NCBI RefSeq assembly: GCF_036541405.1
Contig: NZ_JAZHFS010000023.1
Coordinates: 4,000-67,999, forward strand
Length of the DNA stretch: 64,000 nt
Direction: 5' to 3'
From: Clostridium_AD frigoriphilum
GTDB taxonomy: Bacteria; Bacillota; Clostridia; Clostridiales; Clostridiaceae
The position numbers and the translations under genes are program-made. Under the pieces are notes generated by a model that searched no databases, was not told the DNA's origin, and saw nothing but the letters and a program-made list of their open reading frames with translations. Below are positions 25,881 to 34,720 of this stretch, in pieces (the first letter of the stretch is position 1; each line of letters opens with the position of its first letter).

Positions 25881-26045
25881 CTATACTATTTTCTGCTTAC
25901 TTCTTTGTACTTTTCTTGCTTTTCTGCAATCAGGACATCTTTTAGGTTCATTTTCGAATCCTTTTTCTTTGTAAAATTCTTGTTCACCTTCGGTAAATAT
26001 GAATTCTTTACCACAATTACTACAAACTAAAGTCTTATCTTCCAT
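25881..26045 (-). CDS. Small zinc-ribbon protein
   Basis: A 54-aa protein with two CxxC knuckles: VCSNCGK (residues 7-13) and KRCPDCRKAR (about 36-45), around a FIFTEGEQEFY helix. This is the probable zinc-binding domain (zf-trcl type) found in small clostridial proteins. GGAGGC lies 9 nt before the ATG at 26045. Function is unknown; possible roles are in RNA binding or protein contacts. Confidence 0.8.
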   Translation of the reverse strand: MEDKTLVCSNCGKEFIFTEGEQEFYKEKGFENEPKRCPDCRKARKVQRSKQKIV

Positions 26046-26143
26046 TATAAAATTGCCTCCAATTTAATTATGTTAACACTGTTATATATTATGTCGTATG
26101 GCAATATTTTGTACCATAAATAATAAAAAAAGTAATTAACATT

Positions 26144-26836
26144 CTATACCTCTTTTTTAGAAATAATCCTAGTACCATCTTTACCAACAATTATGACTTT
26201 AGTAACTACATTAGTAAATAGAGAGGTATCAATTACTCCACAAATATTTTTTAAACTATTTTCAAGATTGTAAATATCCTTAACATTTTCAAAAAATACA
26301 TCCATTAACAAGTTTCCATTATCACTTATTGTAAATCCATCTTTTGCAGAACTATTTCTAATAGTTGGCTTTCCGCCTAATTCCTTAACAACTTTTTCAA
26401 CATATTTTAATGAGTCTTGCAGAATTTCAAGTACAACAGGATGTTTAAATGTTAATGTATTTACAATTTTAGTATCATCTACAAGAAGTATATAGTCCTG
26501 AGACATACTAGCAATTAACTTTTCTTTAGTATGTATTCCTCCACCACTTTTCAATGCATTTAATTCTTCATCAACTTCGTCACATCCATCAAAAGCCACA
26601 GCTATTTTATCCACACAGCAAGTATGTAGAACCTCTAGACCATTTTTTATGCATAACATTTTTGTTTTGACAGACGGTGTAACCACCTTAACCTTGAGTC
26701 CTTTATCTTCTCTTATATAATCTATCAAGTAAGAGATAGTACTTCCTCCACCTAGGCCTATTATTGTGTTACTTTTTATATATTTCAGAGCTTCTTTAGC
26801 ACAGTCTTTCTTTAAATCGTCATTAATCAATTTCAT
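26144..26836 (-). CDS. rpiA: Ribose-5-phosphate isomerase A
   Basis: A 230-aa cytosolic enzyme interconverting ribose 5-phosphate and ribulose 5-phosphate in the pentose phosphate pathway. Signature motifs are GLGGGSTISYLID (residues about 27-39), FDGCDEVDEELNALKSGGGIHTKEK (catalytic Asp/Glu/Lys region), and the C-terminal VTKVIIVGKDGTR. Length is normal. AAAAGGAG precedes the ATG. The neighbouring divergent gene encodes an RpiR-family protein, which may or may not regulate it. Confidence 0.95.
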   Translation of the reverse strand: MKLINDDLKKDCAKEALKYIKSNTIIGLGGGSTISYLIDYIREDKGLKVKVVTPSVKTKMLCIKNGLEVLHTCCVDKIAVAFDGCDEVDEELNALKSGGGIHTKEKLIASMSQDYILLVDDTKIVNTLTFKHPVVLEILQDSLKYVEKVVKELGGKPTIRNSSAKDGFTISDNGNLLMDVFFENVKDIYNLENSLKNICGVIDTSLFTNVVTKVIIVGKDGTRIISKKEV

Positions 26837-26914
26837 TTTTCTCCTTTTTCAGTTATAAAATATAATTTGACGCTTTATTTTTATAAGAAATTTTATTTCT
26901 TGGATTGTATTATT

Positions 26915-26943
26915 ATATTAATATAATCTTATCTCTTTGTCAA
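26915..26943 (-). promoter_or_regulatory. rpiA promoter
   Basis: TTGACA (26938-26943), 17-bp spacer, TAATAT (26915-26920), on the minus strand. The remaining intergenic sequence to 27090 shows nothing else clear. Confidence 0.7.
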
Positions 26944-27091
26944 TACTATTGGATACGGTGGATTTGAATCATATCTATAAAGTATTTTCCTACTGCCATA
27001 ATCAAATTGAACAATAATAATGCCTAATTACCCTTAAACTAACTAGTATCTAAATCGATATTCCAAGGAATATAGTTTCTTGATAATATTA

Positions 27092-27120
27092 TTGACAAAA
27101 TTAAATCGTCACAGTATAGT
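27092..27120 (+). promoter_or_regulatory. Promoter of the rpiR-Gfo operon
   Basis: TTGACA (27092-27097), 17-bp spacer, TATAGT (27115-27120), about 78 nt before the start codon. Confidence 0.75.
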
Positions 27121-27197
27121 GAGTGTAGAAATAGAAAATTAAATCATGTAGGATAAGTAGCACTAATATTTTACTTAATATTGCAAAGGAGATAAAT

Positions 27198-28052
27198 ATG
27201 GAGAATAAAAAAACGGCGCTAGATATAATTTTTTCTGGATACGACAATTTTTTCGAAGCAGAAAAAAAGATTGCAAATTATATTATGAACAACCAAGAAA
27301 AAGTTATAGAAATGACCATCGCAGAGTTAGCGGCAGCAAGTGGTGCCAGCGAAGCTACTATCTCTAGATTTTGTAAAAAATGCAATATGAAAGGGTTTCA
27401 TCATTTGAAAATAAGTCTTGCAAAAGAGATTGTTGAATCAAAAGAGGGAGCTATCCCGGTATCCAATGATATTGACGAACATAATATTAGCCAGTCTTTG
27501 CAGAATATCTTAGCTAATAAGATTGAAGAACTTAGGCAGACCATTTCTATGATAAATGAGAAAAAATTCAAAGAAATATTAGATTTACTCAAAAATGCAA
27601 AATCTGTTCAATTCGTAGCAGTTGGTAATACTATTCCGGTTGCTCTAGATGGAACTTTCAAGTTTAACCAAATTGGAATTTTGGCAGTATCAAATACTAT
27701 CTGGGAAACTCAATTGGCATATACTTATAATTTAACAAAAAATGATATAGTAATTGTAATATCTAATTCTGGAGCTTCTAAAAGGCTAATGACTATAATT
27801 GATGTAGCTAATCAGCAGGGAGCAACTACAATCGCTATTACTAATAATGATTTGTCACCAATTGCCAAGGCTAGCGACTATCATATTACAACAGCAACAA
27901 GAGAAAAATTATTTATGGATGAGTATTGTTTTTCTAGAGTATCTGCCTCTATGGTTATTGAAATCTTGTATTTATTCTTAACAGTAGGTAAAGATCACGT
28001 ATATCAAAACATCAGTAGGTACGAACTGTCTACTGCTGATGATAAAATATAG
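27198..28052 (+). CDS. MurR/RpiR family regulator (HTH + SIS)
   Basis: A 284-aa regulator. The N-terminal HTH_6 domain (ELAAASGASEATISRFCKKCNMKGFHHLKISLAKE) covers residues about 40-78, and the SIS phosphosugar-binding domain (SVQFVAVGNTIPVALD ... DIVIVISNSGASKRL) about 130-260. AAAGGAG lies upstream of the ATG. It is followed 15 nt later by a Gfo/Idh/MocA oxidoreductase and is divergent from rpiA. The likely ligand is a sugar phosphate made or used by these enzymes. Confidence 0.9.
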   Translation: MENKKTALDIIFSGYDNFFEAEKKIANYIMNNQEKVIEMTIAELAAASGASEATISRFCKKCNMKGFHHLKISLAKEIVESKEGAIPVSNDIDEHNISQSLQNILANKIEELRQTISMINEKKFKEILDLLKNAKSVQFVAVGNTIPVALDGTFKFNQIGILAVSNTIWETQLAYTYNLTKNDIVIVISNSGASKRLMTIIDVANQQGATTIAITNNDLSPIAKASDYHITTATREKLFMDEYCFSRVSASMVIEILYLFLTVGKDHVYQNISRYELSTADDKI

Positions 28053-28067
28053 AAAGAAGGAAATAAA

Positions 28068-29039
28068 ATGAAAAAATATAATTGGGCTATTTTAGGAACA
28101 GGTAATATCGCTAGAGAAATGGCAACTGCTTTAAATGAAGTAAATGGCGAGATTTATGGAGTATGTAACCCTAACGTAGAAAAATTAAAGGCATTTGCAG
28201 ATGAATTTCATATAGCAAATATTTATAATGACTATGACGAGATGATTAAGGATCCCAAAATTGATATCGTATATATTGCTACACCACATAATCTACATTA
28301 TGAATACATATTAAAATCAATAAAAAATGGGAAACATGTTTTTTGCGAAAAAGCAATTACAGTAAATGCAAAACAGTTAGATGAAGTCGTTGCTATTGCT
28401 AAAGAAAAAAACTTGGTAATCATAGAAGGCATGACCATGTTCCATATGCCATTGTACAAAAAACTAAGAGAAATTGTTAAATCAGGAGCTATTGGTAAAG
28501 TAAAAATGGTGCAGGTTAACTTCGGAAGCTGTAAAGAATATGATGTAAACAATCGTTTTTTCAGTAAGGAATTAGCAGGTGGAGCATTATTAGATATTGG
28601 TGTTTATGCAACCTCATTTGCAAGATACTTTATGGAGAGCAAACCAAATGTAATTCTTACTACAGCAAAATATTTTGAAACCGGAGTAGATGAGCAATCT
28701 GGTATTATTATGAAAAATGATTGCGATCAAATGGCAGTTATGGCTTTAACTATGAGAGCGAAACAACCCAAAAGAGGTGTAGTCGCAGGTGAATTAGGAT
28801 ATATTGAAGTAAACAATTATCCAAGGGCTGATAAAGCTACCATTTTTTACTCGGAAGATGGTAGAACAGAAGAACTTAATTTAGGAGAAACAACAAAAGC
28901 TCTTAACTATGAAGTAATAGATATGCAAGAATATATTACAAATAATACTGGTGATGATCAACTTGCGTTAACAGTTGACGTTACTCACTTACTAAGTGAA
29001 ATAAGAAATCAATGGGGGTTCGTATATCCTTTCGAATAG
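28068..29039 (+). CDS. Gfo/Idh/MocA family oxidoreductase
   Basis: A 323-aa NAD(P)-dependent dehydrogenase of the inositol/sugar type. The Rossmann motif is AILGTGNIARE (residues 6-16), the conserved Lys is in HVFCEKAITVNA (EKP-like, around residue 94), and GGALLDIGVYATSFARY holds the catalytic Asp/His-region helix (here Tyr/Ala replace the usual His). It is second in the RpiR operon, with AGAAGGA before the ATG. Substrate is unknown. Confidence 0.85.
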   Translation: MKKYNWAILGTGNIAREMATALNEVNGEIYGVCNPNVEKLKAFADEFHIANIYNDYDEMIKDPKIDIVYIATPHNLHYEYILKSIKNGKHVFCEKAITVNAKQLDEVVAIAKEKNLVIIEGMTMFHMPLYKKLREIVKSGAIGKVKMVQVNFGSCKEYDVNNRFFSKELAGGALLDIGVYATSFARYFMESKPNVILTTAKYFETGVDEQSGIIMKNDCDQMAVMALTMRAKQPKRGVVAGELGYIEVNNYPRADKATIFYSEDGRTEELNLGETTKALNYEVIDMQEYITNNTGDDQLALTVDVTHLLSEIRNQWGFVYPFE

Positions 29040-29093
29040 AATTTTATTTATTTTTAGTGAACCCCAAGTAAATCATAAATTATTATCAAAAGA

Positions 29094-29127
29094 ATCTCCC
29101 TACTCTCTATTTTAAGAGTAGGGAGAT
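29094..29127 (+). terminator. Hairpin after the rpiR operon
   Basis: Perfect 13-bp stem ATCTCCCTACTCT / AGAGTAGGGAGAT with an 8-nt loop. No T-run follows, so termination is likely but not certain. Confidence 0.55.
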
Positions 29128-29219
29128 CATAATTCTGCTGCAAGTTGAAAACATTTGATTCAATCAATGTCCGCTAAATGAAAATCTGAACAGTGCAATT
29201 GTATATTTATTAAGTAATA

Positions 29220-29696
29220 TCATTGAACCCATTTCATAAAGCCTACTGTGAAAGGTAAATGCTTATACTTTCTTTTACCTGTATGTATAAATCCTAAACT
29301 ACTGTACCAATTCCTTAATTTTGTATTTTCTTCAATTAATCCAATAGTAATTTTATTACTTCCAATTTCTCTGACTTTATCTATTGCAAAAATAATCATT
29401 TCTCTGCCATAACCTTTATGACGGTATTCTACCAATACAGCAAGATTATTCAGTTCAAAATTCCCAGCATCATTTTTGATAAGCGAAAAATAACCTACAA
29501 TTATACCATTATCCAGATAAGCAAACATTAATCGACCTTCATCATACTGTTTATATAATTTTTCAGCCTTCATAAAACTTGCATTTCCAGGGCAATTCTC
29601 TTTTGTAAGATTAAATTGTTGTGCTATCGTTTCAAAACTTTTTCTAATTACTTCTACACACACTTTAATCTCATCTCTTTCTATCTGCCTTATCAT
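29220..29696 (-). CDS. GNAT family N-acetyltransferase
   Basis: A 158-aa acetyltransferase. The acetyl-CoA pyrophosphate loop is RHKGYGREMI (about residues 92-101), preceded by FELNNLAVLVEY, and the end WYSSLGFIHTGKRKYKHLPFTVGFMKW is typical of GNAT strand 6-7. The ATG at 29696 has AAGGAG 8 nt upstream; the longer frame begins before it. Substrate is unknown. It appears to be a single-gene unit. Confidence 0.85.
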   Translation of the reverse strand: MIRQIERDEIKVCVEVIRKSFETIAQQFNLTKENCPGNASFMKAEKLYKQYDEGRLMFAYLDNGIIVGYFSLIKNDAGNFELNNLAVLVEYRHKGYGREMIIFAIDKVREIGSNKITIGLIEENTKLRNWYSSLGFIHTGKRKYKHLPFTVGFMKWVQ

Positions 29697-29848
29697 TTTT
29701 ATCGGCTCCTTAACACACATTACTTGTTATAAAACGTATCTCTACATAATTCAACAAACATTCACAATTTTCCTTTATATTTTATAGAAAAAAAGTAGAA
29801 ACCCCCTATACATTACCAAGAGATTTCTACACTAATTTACAAAAGTAA

Positions 29849-30481
29849 TTAGCTCTTCGTTCCCGTTTTCCAATACCACTTTGGAAATGATATAGAAAAT
29901 GCTATTAGTAAAGGTCCTGAAATATTGGAATATGCCATGCTTATTGCATAGTATGAACTCATAGATATGGAATGTAATAGTATCATCCTTAAAACTGCTT
30001 GACTTATATTTAAAATTCCCCAAGCACAAGTAAGTATCCTCCAAGCTGATTTATATTTCGGCTTTCTTCGAAACTCCTCAGATACATTTTTTAAAAAGCT
30101 TTGTTCCACTATTATCTGAATTAATGATCTTTCGAAAAATAAAGAAACAAAGAAGATTAAAGCATATAGCCAATCCTGAACTATAGGAGCTACTAAATAA
30201 AATGTAGGATTTTTTGAAACTACAGTACCTATCAATCCAATTGCTGAAAAGATTCCAGCCATGGCTGCAAGAGCATTAATTTTATGCTCTTTAATAAAAT
30301 CAATTAAAACTACACCTATACACCACAATCCAGATAGTATTACCCCCGTAAGAGTCATTTTAAATTTATCAAAAGCTGAGAATATTATAACTGGAATAAT
30401 AGCACTTACGACAAATTCCTTATTAAATATATTTTTTAATATTGACTGATTTTTATTTGTATTATTAGATGATTGTTTCAT
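29849..30481 (-). CDS. VC0807-family membrane protein
   Basis: A 210-aa protein with about six membrane helices and the family's YxxxW-type loop (RRKPKYKSAWRILTCAWGILNISQAVLR). The family includes Vibrio VC0807 and is described only as an integral membrane protein. It is the last gene of a likely padR-flavodoxin-VC0807 operon, 24 nt after the previous stop, so it may act with that oxidoreductase or in efflux. GGAGG precedes its ATG. Confidence 0.7.
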   Translation of the reverse strand: MKQSSNNTNKNQSILKNIFNKEFVVSAIIPVIIFSAFDKFKMTLTGVILSGLWCIGVVLIDFIKEHKINALAAMAGIFSAIGLIGTVVSKNPTFYLVAPIVQDWLYALIFFVSLFFERSLIQIIVEQSFLKNVSEEFRRKPKYKSAWRILTCAWGILNISQAVLRMILLHSISMSSYYAISMAYSNISGPLLIAFSISFPKWYWKTGTKS

Positions 30482-30504
30482 GATTAAACCTCCTTTTCAT
30501 TATT

Positions 30505-31200
30505 TCAGCCTCTATTTGCGGCTTTTACATAAGTCTCAGGATCAAGTACATTTTTATCTAATATAATTTGTGTCTCAGTTTTTATATACCCCTGTTGAAC
30601 TATTTCTTCTCCTGCATTCTCTAATGCTGAGAAAAATGGCATATACAAATTCTTTAGCATGTCATTAGTATTAATAGCTTTAAGCACTCCACCTTGTGCA
30701 CATAGAATACTCCCTGCTAGATTTCCTTTTGTCATAACCTTGAAAGTCTCAACTAAACCTGAAAAATTAGTACTGTTAGGAAACCCGCAATTTGAAATTA
30801 AAATAGATTTGGTAGGGATTTCTCTTTTAACACGTTTTGGATGGGAGTAATTTTCACCAATCTTAACTATTTCACTATTATTTAATGGCAGCATACGATC
30901 CATAAAATCTTTCATGATTCCTGTAACGGTGAAGTAGTATAACGGAGTAGCATATACGATTATGTCTGCTTCTGATACTTTAACTAACAAACCTTCCATA
31001 TCATCTTTATATATGCATATTCCAGGAGTTTTAGTCCAGCATGAAAAACATCCACTGCAATGTTTTATATTTTTATCTTTAAGATAAACTGTTTCTATCT
31101 CTGCACCAGCTTTTTTGCAGCCTTTAAGAAATTGTTTTAAAATAACCTCAGTATTTCCTTTCTCCCCTCGTGGGCTTCCATTTAAAGCTAAAATTTTCAT
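30505..31200 (-). CDS. Flavodoxin-fold NAD(P)H-dependent oxidoreductase
   Basis: A 231-aa FMN reductase-like protein. FMN phosphate loop LNGSPRGEKGNTE is at residues 5-17, and the HCSGCFSCWTKTPGIC segment gives four cysteines as in iron-sulfur flavoprotein/multimeric flavodoxin WrbA-like members. YATPLYYFTVTGIMKDFMDR is the second flavin loop. The ATG at 31200 has AGGAGG 7 nt upstream. It is the middle gene of the PadR operon, so it is probably induced by a phenolic, quinone or other toxic compound. Confidence 0.85.
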   Translation of the reverse strand: MKILALNGSPRGEKGNTEVILKQFLKGCKKAGAEIETVYLKDKNIKHCSGCFSCWTKTPGICIYKDDMEGLLVKVSEADIIVYATPLYYFTVTGIMKDFMDRMLPLNNSEIVKIGENYSHPKRVKREIPTKSILISNCGFPNSTNFSGLVETFKVMTKGNLAGSILCAQGGVLKAINTNDMLKNLYMPFFSALENAGEEIVQQGYIKTETQIILDKNVLDPETYVKAANRG

Positions 31201-31223
31201 AAAGATCCTCCTATCATACAATT

Positions 31224-31784
31224 TTATAAATCCTTTGTTTCTTCTAAAATTTTCAAGGTTTCTTCACACCACTTTATATTTGCTTCAGCGCCATATCTCC
31301 CATAGCTAAGTGTAGTAATCCATAATAGTAGATTTTTTTTATCTATTTTATGCTTGTTAGACTTTAATTCATTCTCAACTTCTGAATATTTAATAAGTTC
31401 TTTTTCACTTTCCTCTTTTATTTGTTGAAGTTTTTTAATAATATTTTCTACCGGTATGTCCCTAGCCAAAAATATCTTTAACAACAGTTCAGATCTACCC
31501 GGTGCGCGCTCTACTGGAAGCATCAGCCATATTTTCAATTCTTTCCTACCTTTTTCAGTAATAGAATATACATTTTTGGCTGGTCTTCCTTCTGTTTGCT
31601 CTACTTGCTTTGTTATCACTTCATCCTGTTCCATTGTTTTTAACACAGGGTATATATGTCCATAATTTTCATTCCAAAAATAACTTATTGAAGAATCGCA
31701 AAACTTTTTAATATCATATCCTGAACCTGACATTAAACTAAGCACTCCAAGAAGAGCATATTTAGTTTTATTTGTTTTTGCCAA
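31224..31784 (-). CDS. PadR-family transcriptional regulator
   Basis: A 186-aa regulator with the PadR winged helix: ALLGVLSLMSGSGYDIKKF (residues 11-29), HIYPVLKTMEQDEVITKQ, and the beta-wing EGRPAKNVYSITEKGRKELKIWL. The C-terminal antiparallel helices are of the Vir_act_alpha_C dimerisation type. AGGCGAG lies before the ATG. Two matching dyads in its promoter suggest that it represses its own operon, which includes a flavodoxin-like enzyme and a membrane protein. Confidence 0.9.
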   Translation of the reverse strand: MAKTNKTKYALLGVLSLMSGSGYDIKKFCDSSISYFWNENYGHIYPVLKTMEQDEVITKQVEQTEGRPAKNVYSITEKGRKELKIWLMLPVERAPGRSELLLKIFLARDIPVENIIKKLQQIKEESEKELIKYSEVENELKSNKHKIDKKNLLLWITTLSYGRYGAEANIKWCEETLKILEETKDL

Positions 31785-31806
31785 TTTAATCTCGCCTCTT
31801 TCCTTT

Positions 31807-31862
31807 ATATATCACTGTGATATATTATATTCATATTATATCAGTGTGATACATAAAGTCAA
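31807..31862 (-). promoter_or_regulatory. padR promoter with two PadR-type operators
   Basis: The minus-strand promoter is TTGACT (31857-31862), 16 bp, TATAAT (31835-31840). TATCAC-T-GTGATA (31810-31822) and TATCAGTGTGATA (31839-31851) are near-identical dyads with centres 29 bp apart, one in the spacer and one just downstream of the start. Confidence 0.75.
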
Positions 31863-31981
31863 TATAATTTTACAGTTTTTTTAAATATTAACTTTTTTAA
31901 AATAATACCATATTGGTATAGTGCGAAGCGAAAACTTTATTAACATATTATTATTGTTTAGGGGAGGGTGAAATATCAAAA

Positions 31982-32086
31982 TTGCAAGCACAGCAGCTCC
32001 AATTTCTCCAAAGCCTTCCTTGTTTTCAATGGAATGTTAGGCAATCAATAACTCAATTTAAAATAGCCTATAGAATACAAGGTTAA
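31982..32086 (+). CDS. Possible 34-aa peptide, or gene scrap
   Basis: A TTG-started ORF with GGGGAGGGTG 11 nt upstream, translating LQAQQLQFLQSLPCFQWNVRQ and so on. It is Gln-rich with no known match. It could be a truncated gene. The rest of the 31863-32162 gap holds a short dyad ATACCA-TAT-TGGTAT near 31906-31920 and no other gene. Confidence 0.3.
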   Translation: MQAQQLQFLQSLPCFQWNVRQSITQFKIAYRIQG

Positions 32087-32162
32087 GGCTACACATTATT
32101 TTAATATTATAGGTCATAGCAATATACATATTCATATATTAATCATGAAGGGGTGGTATTAT

Positions 32163-33224
32163 ATGAATATTTATAGCAGTATAAAATTTGCTGATATTGT
32201 ATTTGAGGGCGGTGGTGTAAAGGGTATTGGTCTTGTCGGTGCATTAAAACCATTTGAGCAAAAGGGATATCAGTGGAAAAATATTTGTGGGAATTCTGCG
32301 GGGTCCATTGTAGCGGCACTAGTTGCAGTTGGTTACTCAAGTGATGAGATAAAAAAATTAATGATAGATCTAGATTATACAAAAATTGCCGATAAAAATT
32401 ATTCTATCATGCCATTTTTCTCTAATGCTAACAATTTACTTTTTAAAAAGGGTCTTTTTAAAGGTGATTATATAAAAAACTGGATTGATGATGCTCTTTC
32501 AAATAAACTTAAACTACGTAGTAAAAAGAAAGTAACTTTTGGAGATTTGATAATTCCAGATGAACAAGGTATTCTTTTAAATAATAAAAAGTATAAAAGA
32601 AAATATAAACTGCACATTATAGCAACGGACATAAGCCGTGGAAAGATGATAATACTACCTGAAGATATTGCTGAATACGGCATAAATCCTGATGAGTTCG
32701 AGGTAAGTTTGGCAATTAGAATGAGCATATCTATTCCATACTTTTTTCAACCTGTAAAGTTATTAAAAAAAAATTCCAATAGAAAATCTCTAATTGTTGA
32801 TGGTGGTGTTTTAAGCAATTACCCAGTTTGGATTTTTGATGTAAATGCTATACCAGACTGGCCAACCATTGGTTTTAAACTTGGAGGGAATAAAGAAATA
32901 CGAGAACATAAAATTACAAATATTTTAAACTTCACTAGCTCAATAATTGAGACTATGCTAGAAGCACAAGATGATATTCATATAAGCGAGATGAATTTTT
33001 TACGAACAGTAAAAATCGATACTCTTGATATTAAAACTACAGATTTTAATATAGAAAGCAAAAAAATAATTGATTTATATAATTCAGGGGAAGCTTGTGC
33101 TAGGAGTTTTCTCCAAACCTTCGAAAGCGACTTTAAAAAGCATAGGATTCTGAGAGTTAATTCTCTTAATAATAGAACTTTTAAACGTATTTGTGATAGT
33201 TTTACATCAAATGGTATTTGTTAA
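32163..33224 (+). CDS. Patatin-like phospholipase
   Basis: A 353-aa lipid acyl hydrolase with a Ser-Asp dyad. The oxyanion loop is GGGVKGIG (residues 16-23), the nucleophile elbow is GNSAG (Ser45), and the acid is Asp213 in VDGGVLSNYP. All motifs are intact. No signal peptide is seen, so it is probably cytoplasmic. The ATG at 32163 follows AAGGGGTGG; the upstream ATG lies inside that site. It appears monocistronic. Lipid substrate is unknown. Confidence 0.9.
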   Translation: MNIYSSIKFADIVFEGGGVKGIGLVGALKPFEQKGYQWKNICGNSAGSIVAALVAVGYSSDEIKKLMIDLDYTKIADKNYSIMPFFSNANNLLFKKGLFKGDYIKNWIDDALSNKLKLRSKKKVTFGDLIIPDEQGILLNNKKYKRKYKLHIIATDISRGKMIILPEDIAEYGINPDEFEVSLAIRMSISIPYFFQPVKLLKKNSNRKSLIVDGGVLSNYPVWIFDVNAIPDWPTIGFKLGGNKEIREHKITNILNFTSSIIETMLEAQDDIHISEMNFLRTVKIDTLDIKTTDFNIESKKIIDLYNSGEACARSFLQTFESDFKKHRILRVNSLNNRTFKRICDSFTSNGIC

Positions 33225-33290
33225 ATTTCGCCCTTAAGATTTTTAGAATTTAATTTATAACAAAAACCATTTACTTTTGAAAATATCATA

Positions 33291-33333
33291 AAAAAAACGT
33301 AACAAGCAGAAATTCACTTGGTACGTTTTTTAT
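33291..33333 (-). terminator. Terminator between patatin gene and argH
   Basis: AAAAAACGTA / TACGTTTTTT with inner CAAG / CTTG pairing, between the convergent genes. Confidence 0.65.
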
Positions 33334-33368
33334 TTTAAATCCATAATGGTACATGTATAAAGCAGGTT

Positions 33369-34682
33369 TTACATTTCTTTTTTTATACCGCGACTTATTG
33401 TGTTTTCATAATCTATAAATTCATATACGTCTTTCTCAAATAAATCACTAAAACTTTTAAGTTCATCTAAATTTAATTCTTCAATTGCCTTATTTTTTTT
33501 CTCACATGTAATAACAATATTTCCTATAACGGAGTGAGCATCTCTAAATGCCATTCCCTTATTAACAAGATAATCTGCAGCTTCCGTAGCATTTAAAAAA
33601 CCTCTTTTAACTGCATTATGCATATTATCTTTTTTGATTTTTAAAGTTCCTAACATTTCATTCATAATTTTTATGCATTTTAATACTGTATCAACAGCAT
33701 CAAAGAAAGGTTCTTTATCTTCTTGCATATCTTTATTATAGGCAAGTGGGATTCCCTTCATAGTTGTAAGGAGACTCATTAAATCTCCGTACACTCTTCC
33801 AGTTTTTCCTCTTATTAATTCTGCTGCATCTGGGTTTCTTTTTTGAGGCATTATACTACTACCTGTGGAGAACTCATCACTAATTTCAATGAAATTAAAT
33901 TCTTTAGTACTCCATAAAATTAATTCCTCACTAAGTCTACTAAAATGCATCATTATTATAGAGAATGCAGATAGAAGTTCTAATAAATAATCTCTATCAC
34001 TTACTCCATCCATAAAATTATCTACAGGCTTTTTAAACTCTAACTCTTTTGTTGTAAATTTTCTGTCAGTATCATACGTTGTTCCAGCAAGAGCACAACA
34101 TCCAAGAGGATTTTCATCCATAATTTCAATAGCACTAGTAAGCCTTTTTTTATCTCGACTAAGCATACTGTAATATGCCATTATATGTTGCTTAAATGTC
34201 ACTACCTGAGCTCTTTGCATATGTGTATAACCTGGCATTATAACAGCATTTTCATTCCCTAATATTTTAATTGTTTCTAAAATTATATCTAAATTATCAA
34301 TAACATCCAAGGCCTTATATTTTGAATATAATCTCATATCTACTGCAACTTGATCATTTCTGCTTCTTGCTGTATGGAGTTTTTTGCCTACCTCACCTAT
34401 GGTTTTAATAAGGTTTATTTCCATAAAGCTATGAATATCCTCATAATCGCCTTCGATTTTTAATTTACCTTCTTTGATGTCAGACATTATAGAATTTAAA
34501 CCGTCAACTATAGTTTTACTTTCCTCATTTGTTAGAATGTTGCATTTTGCAAGCATTTTAACATGAGCAATACTTCCAATAATATCTTCATAATACAATT
34601 TTTTATCAAAGCTAAGAGAACTATTAAAGTCCTCCATAAGCTTACTTTCTTTACTCAAAAATCTTCCGCCCCAAAGTTTCAT
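33369..34682 (-). CDS. argH: Argininosuccinate lyase
   Basis: A 437-aa enzyme that splits argininosuccinate into arginine and fumarate. Superfamily signature GSSIMPQKRNPD (about residues 273-284), HTARSRNDQVAVD (about 104-116) and MPGYTHMQRAQ carry the catalytic residues. The ATG at 34682 has GTGGGTGAC upstream; a GTG four codons earlier lies inside that site. It is last in the argG-argH pair, 38 nt after argG. Regulation presumably follows the ArgR boxes before argG. Confidence 0.96.
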   Translation of the reverse strand: MKLWGGRFLSKESKLMEDFNSSLSFDKKLYYEDIIGSIAHVKMLAKCNILTNEESKTIVDGLNSIMSDIKEGKLKIEGDYEDIHSFMEINLIKTIGEVGKKLHTARSRNDQVAVDMRLYSKYKALDVIDNLDIILETIKILGNENAVIMPGYTHMQRAQVVTFKQHIMAYYSMLSRDKKRLTSAIEIMDENPLGCCALAGTTYDTDRKFTTKELEFKKPVDNFMDGVSDRDYLLELLSAFSIIMMHFSRLSEELILWSTKEFNFIEISDEFSTGSSIMPQKRNPDAAELIRGKTGRVYGDLMSLLTTMKGIPLAYNKDMQEDKEPFFDAVDTVLKCIKIMNEMLGTLKIKKDNMHNAVKRGFLNATEAADYLVNKGMAFRDAHSVIGNIVITCEKKNKAIEELNLDELKSFSDLFEKDVYEFIDYENTISRGIKKEM

Positions 34683-34720
34683 ATTGTCACCCACTTTACC
34701 TTTTGTATATTTTGTAATTT

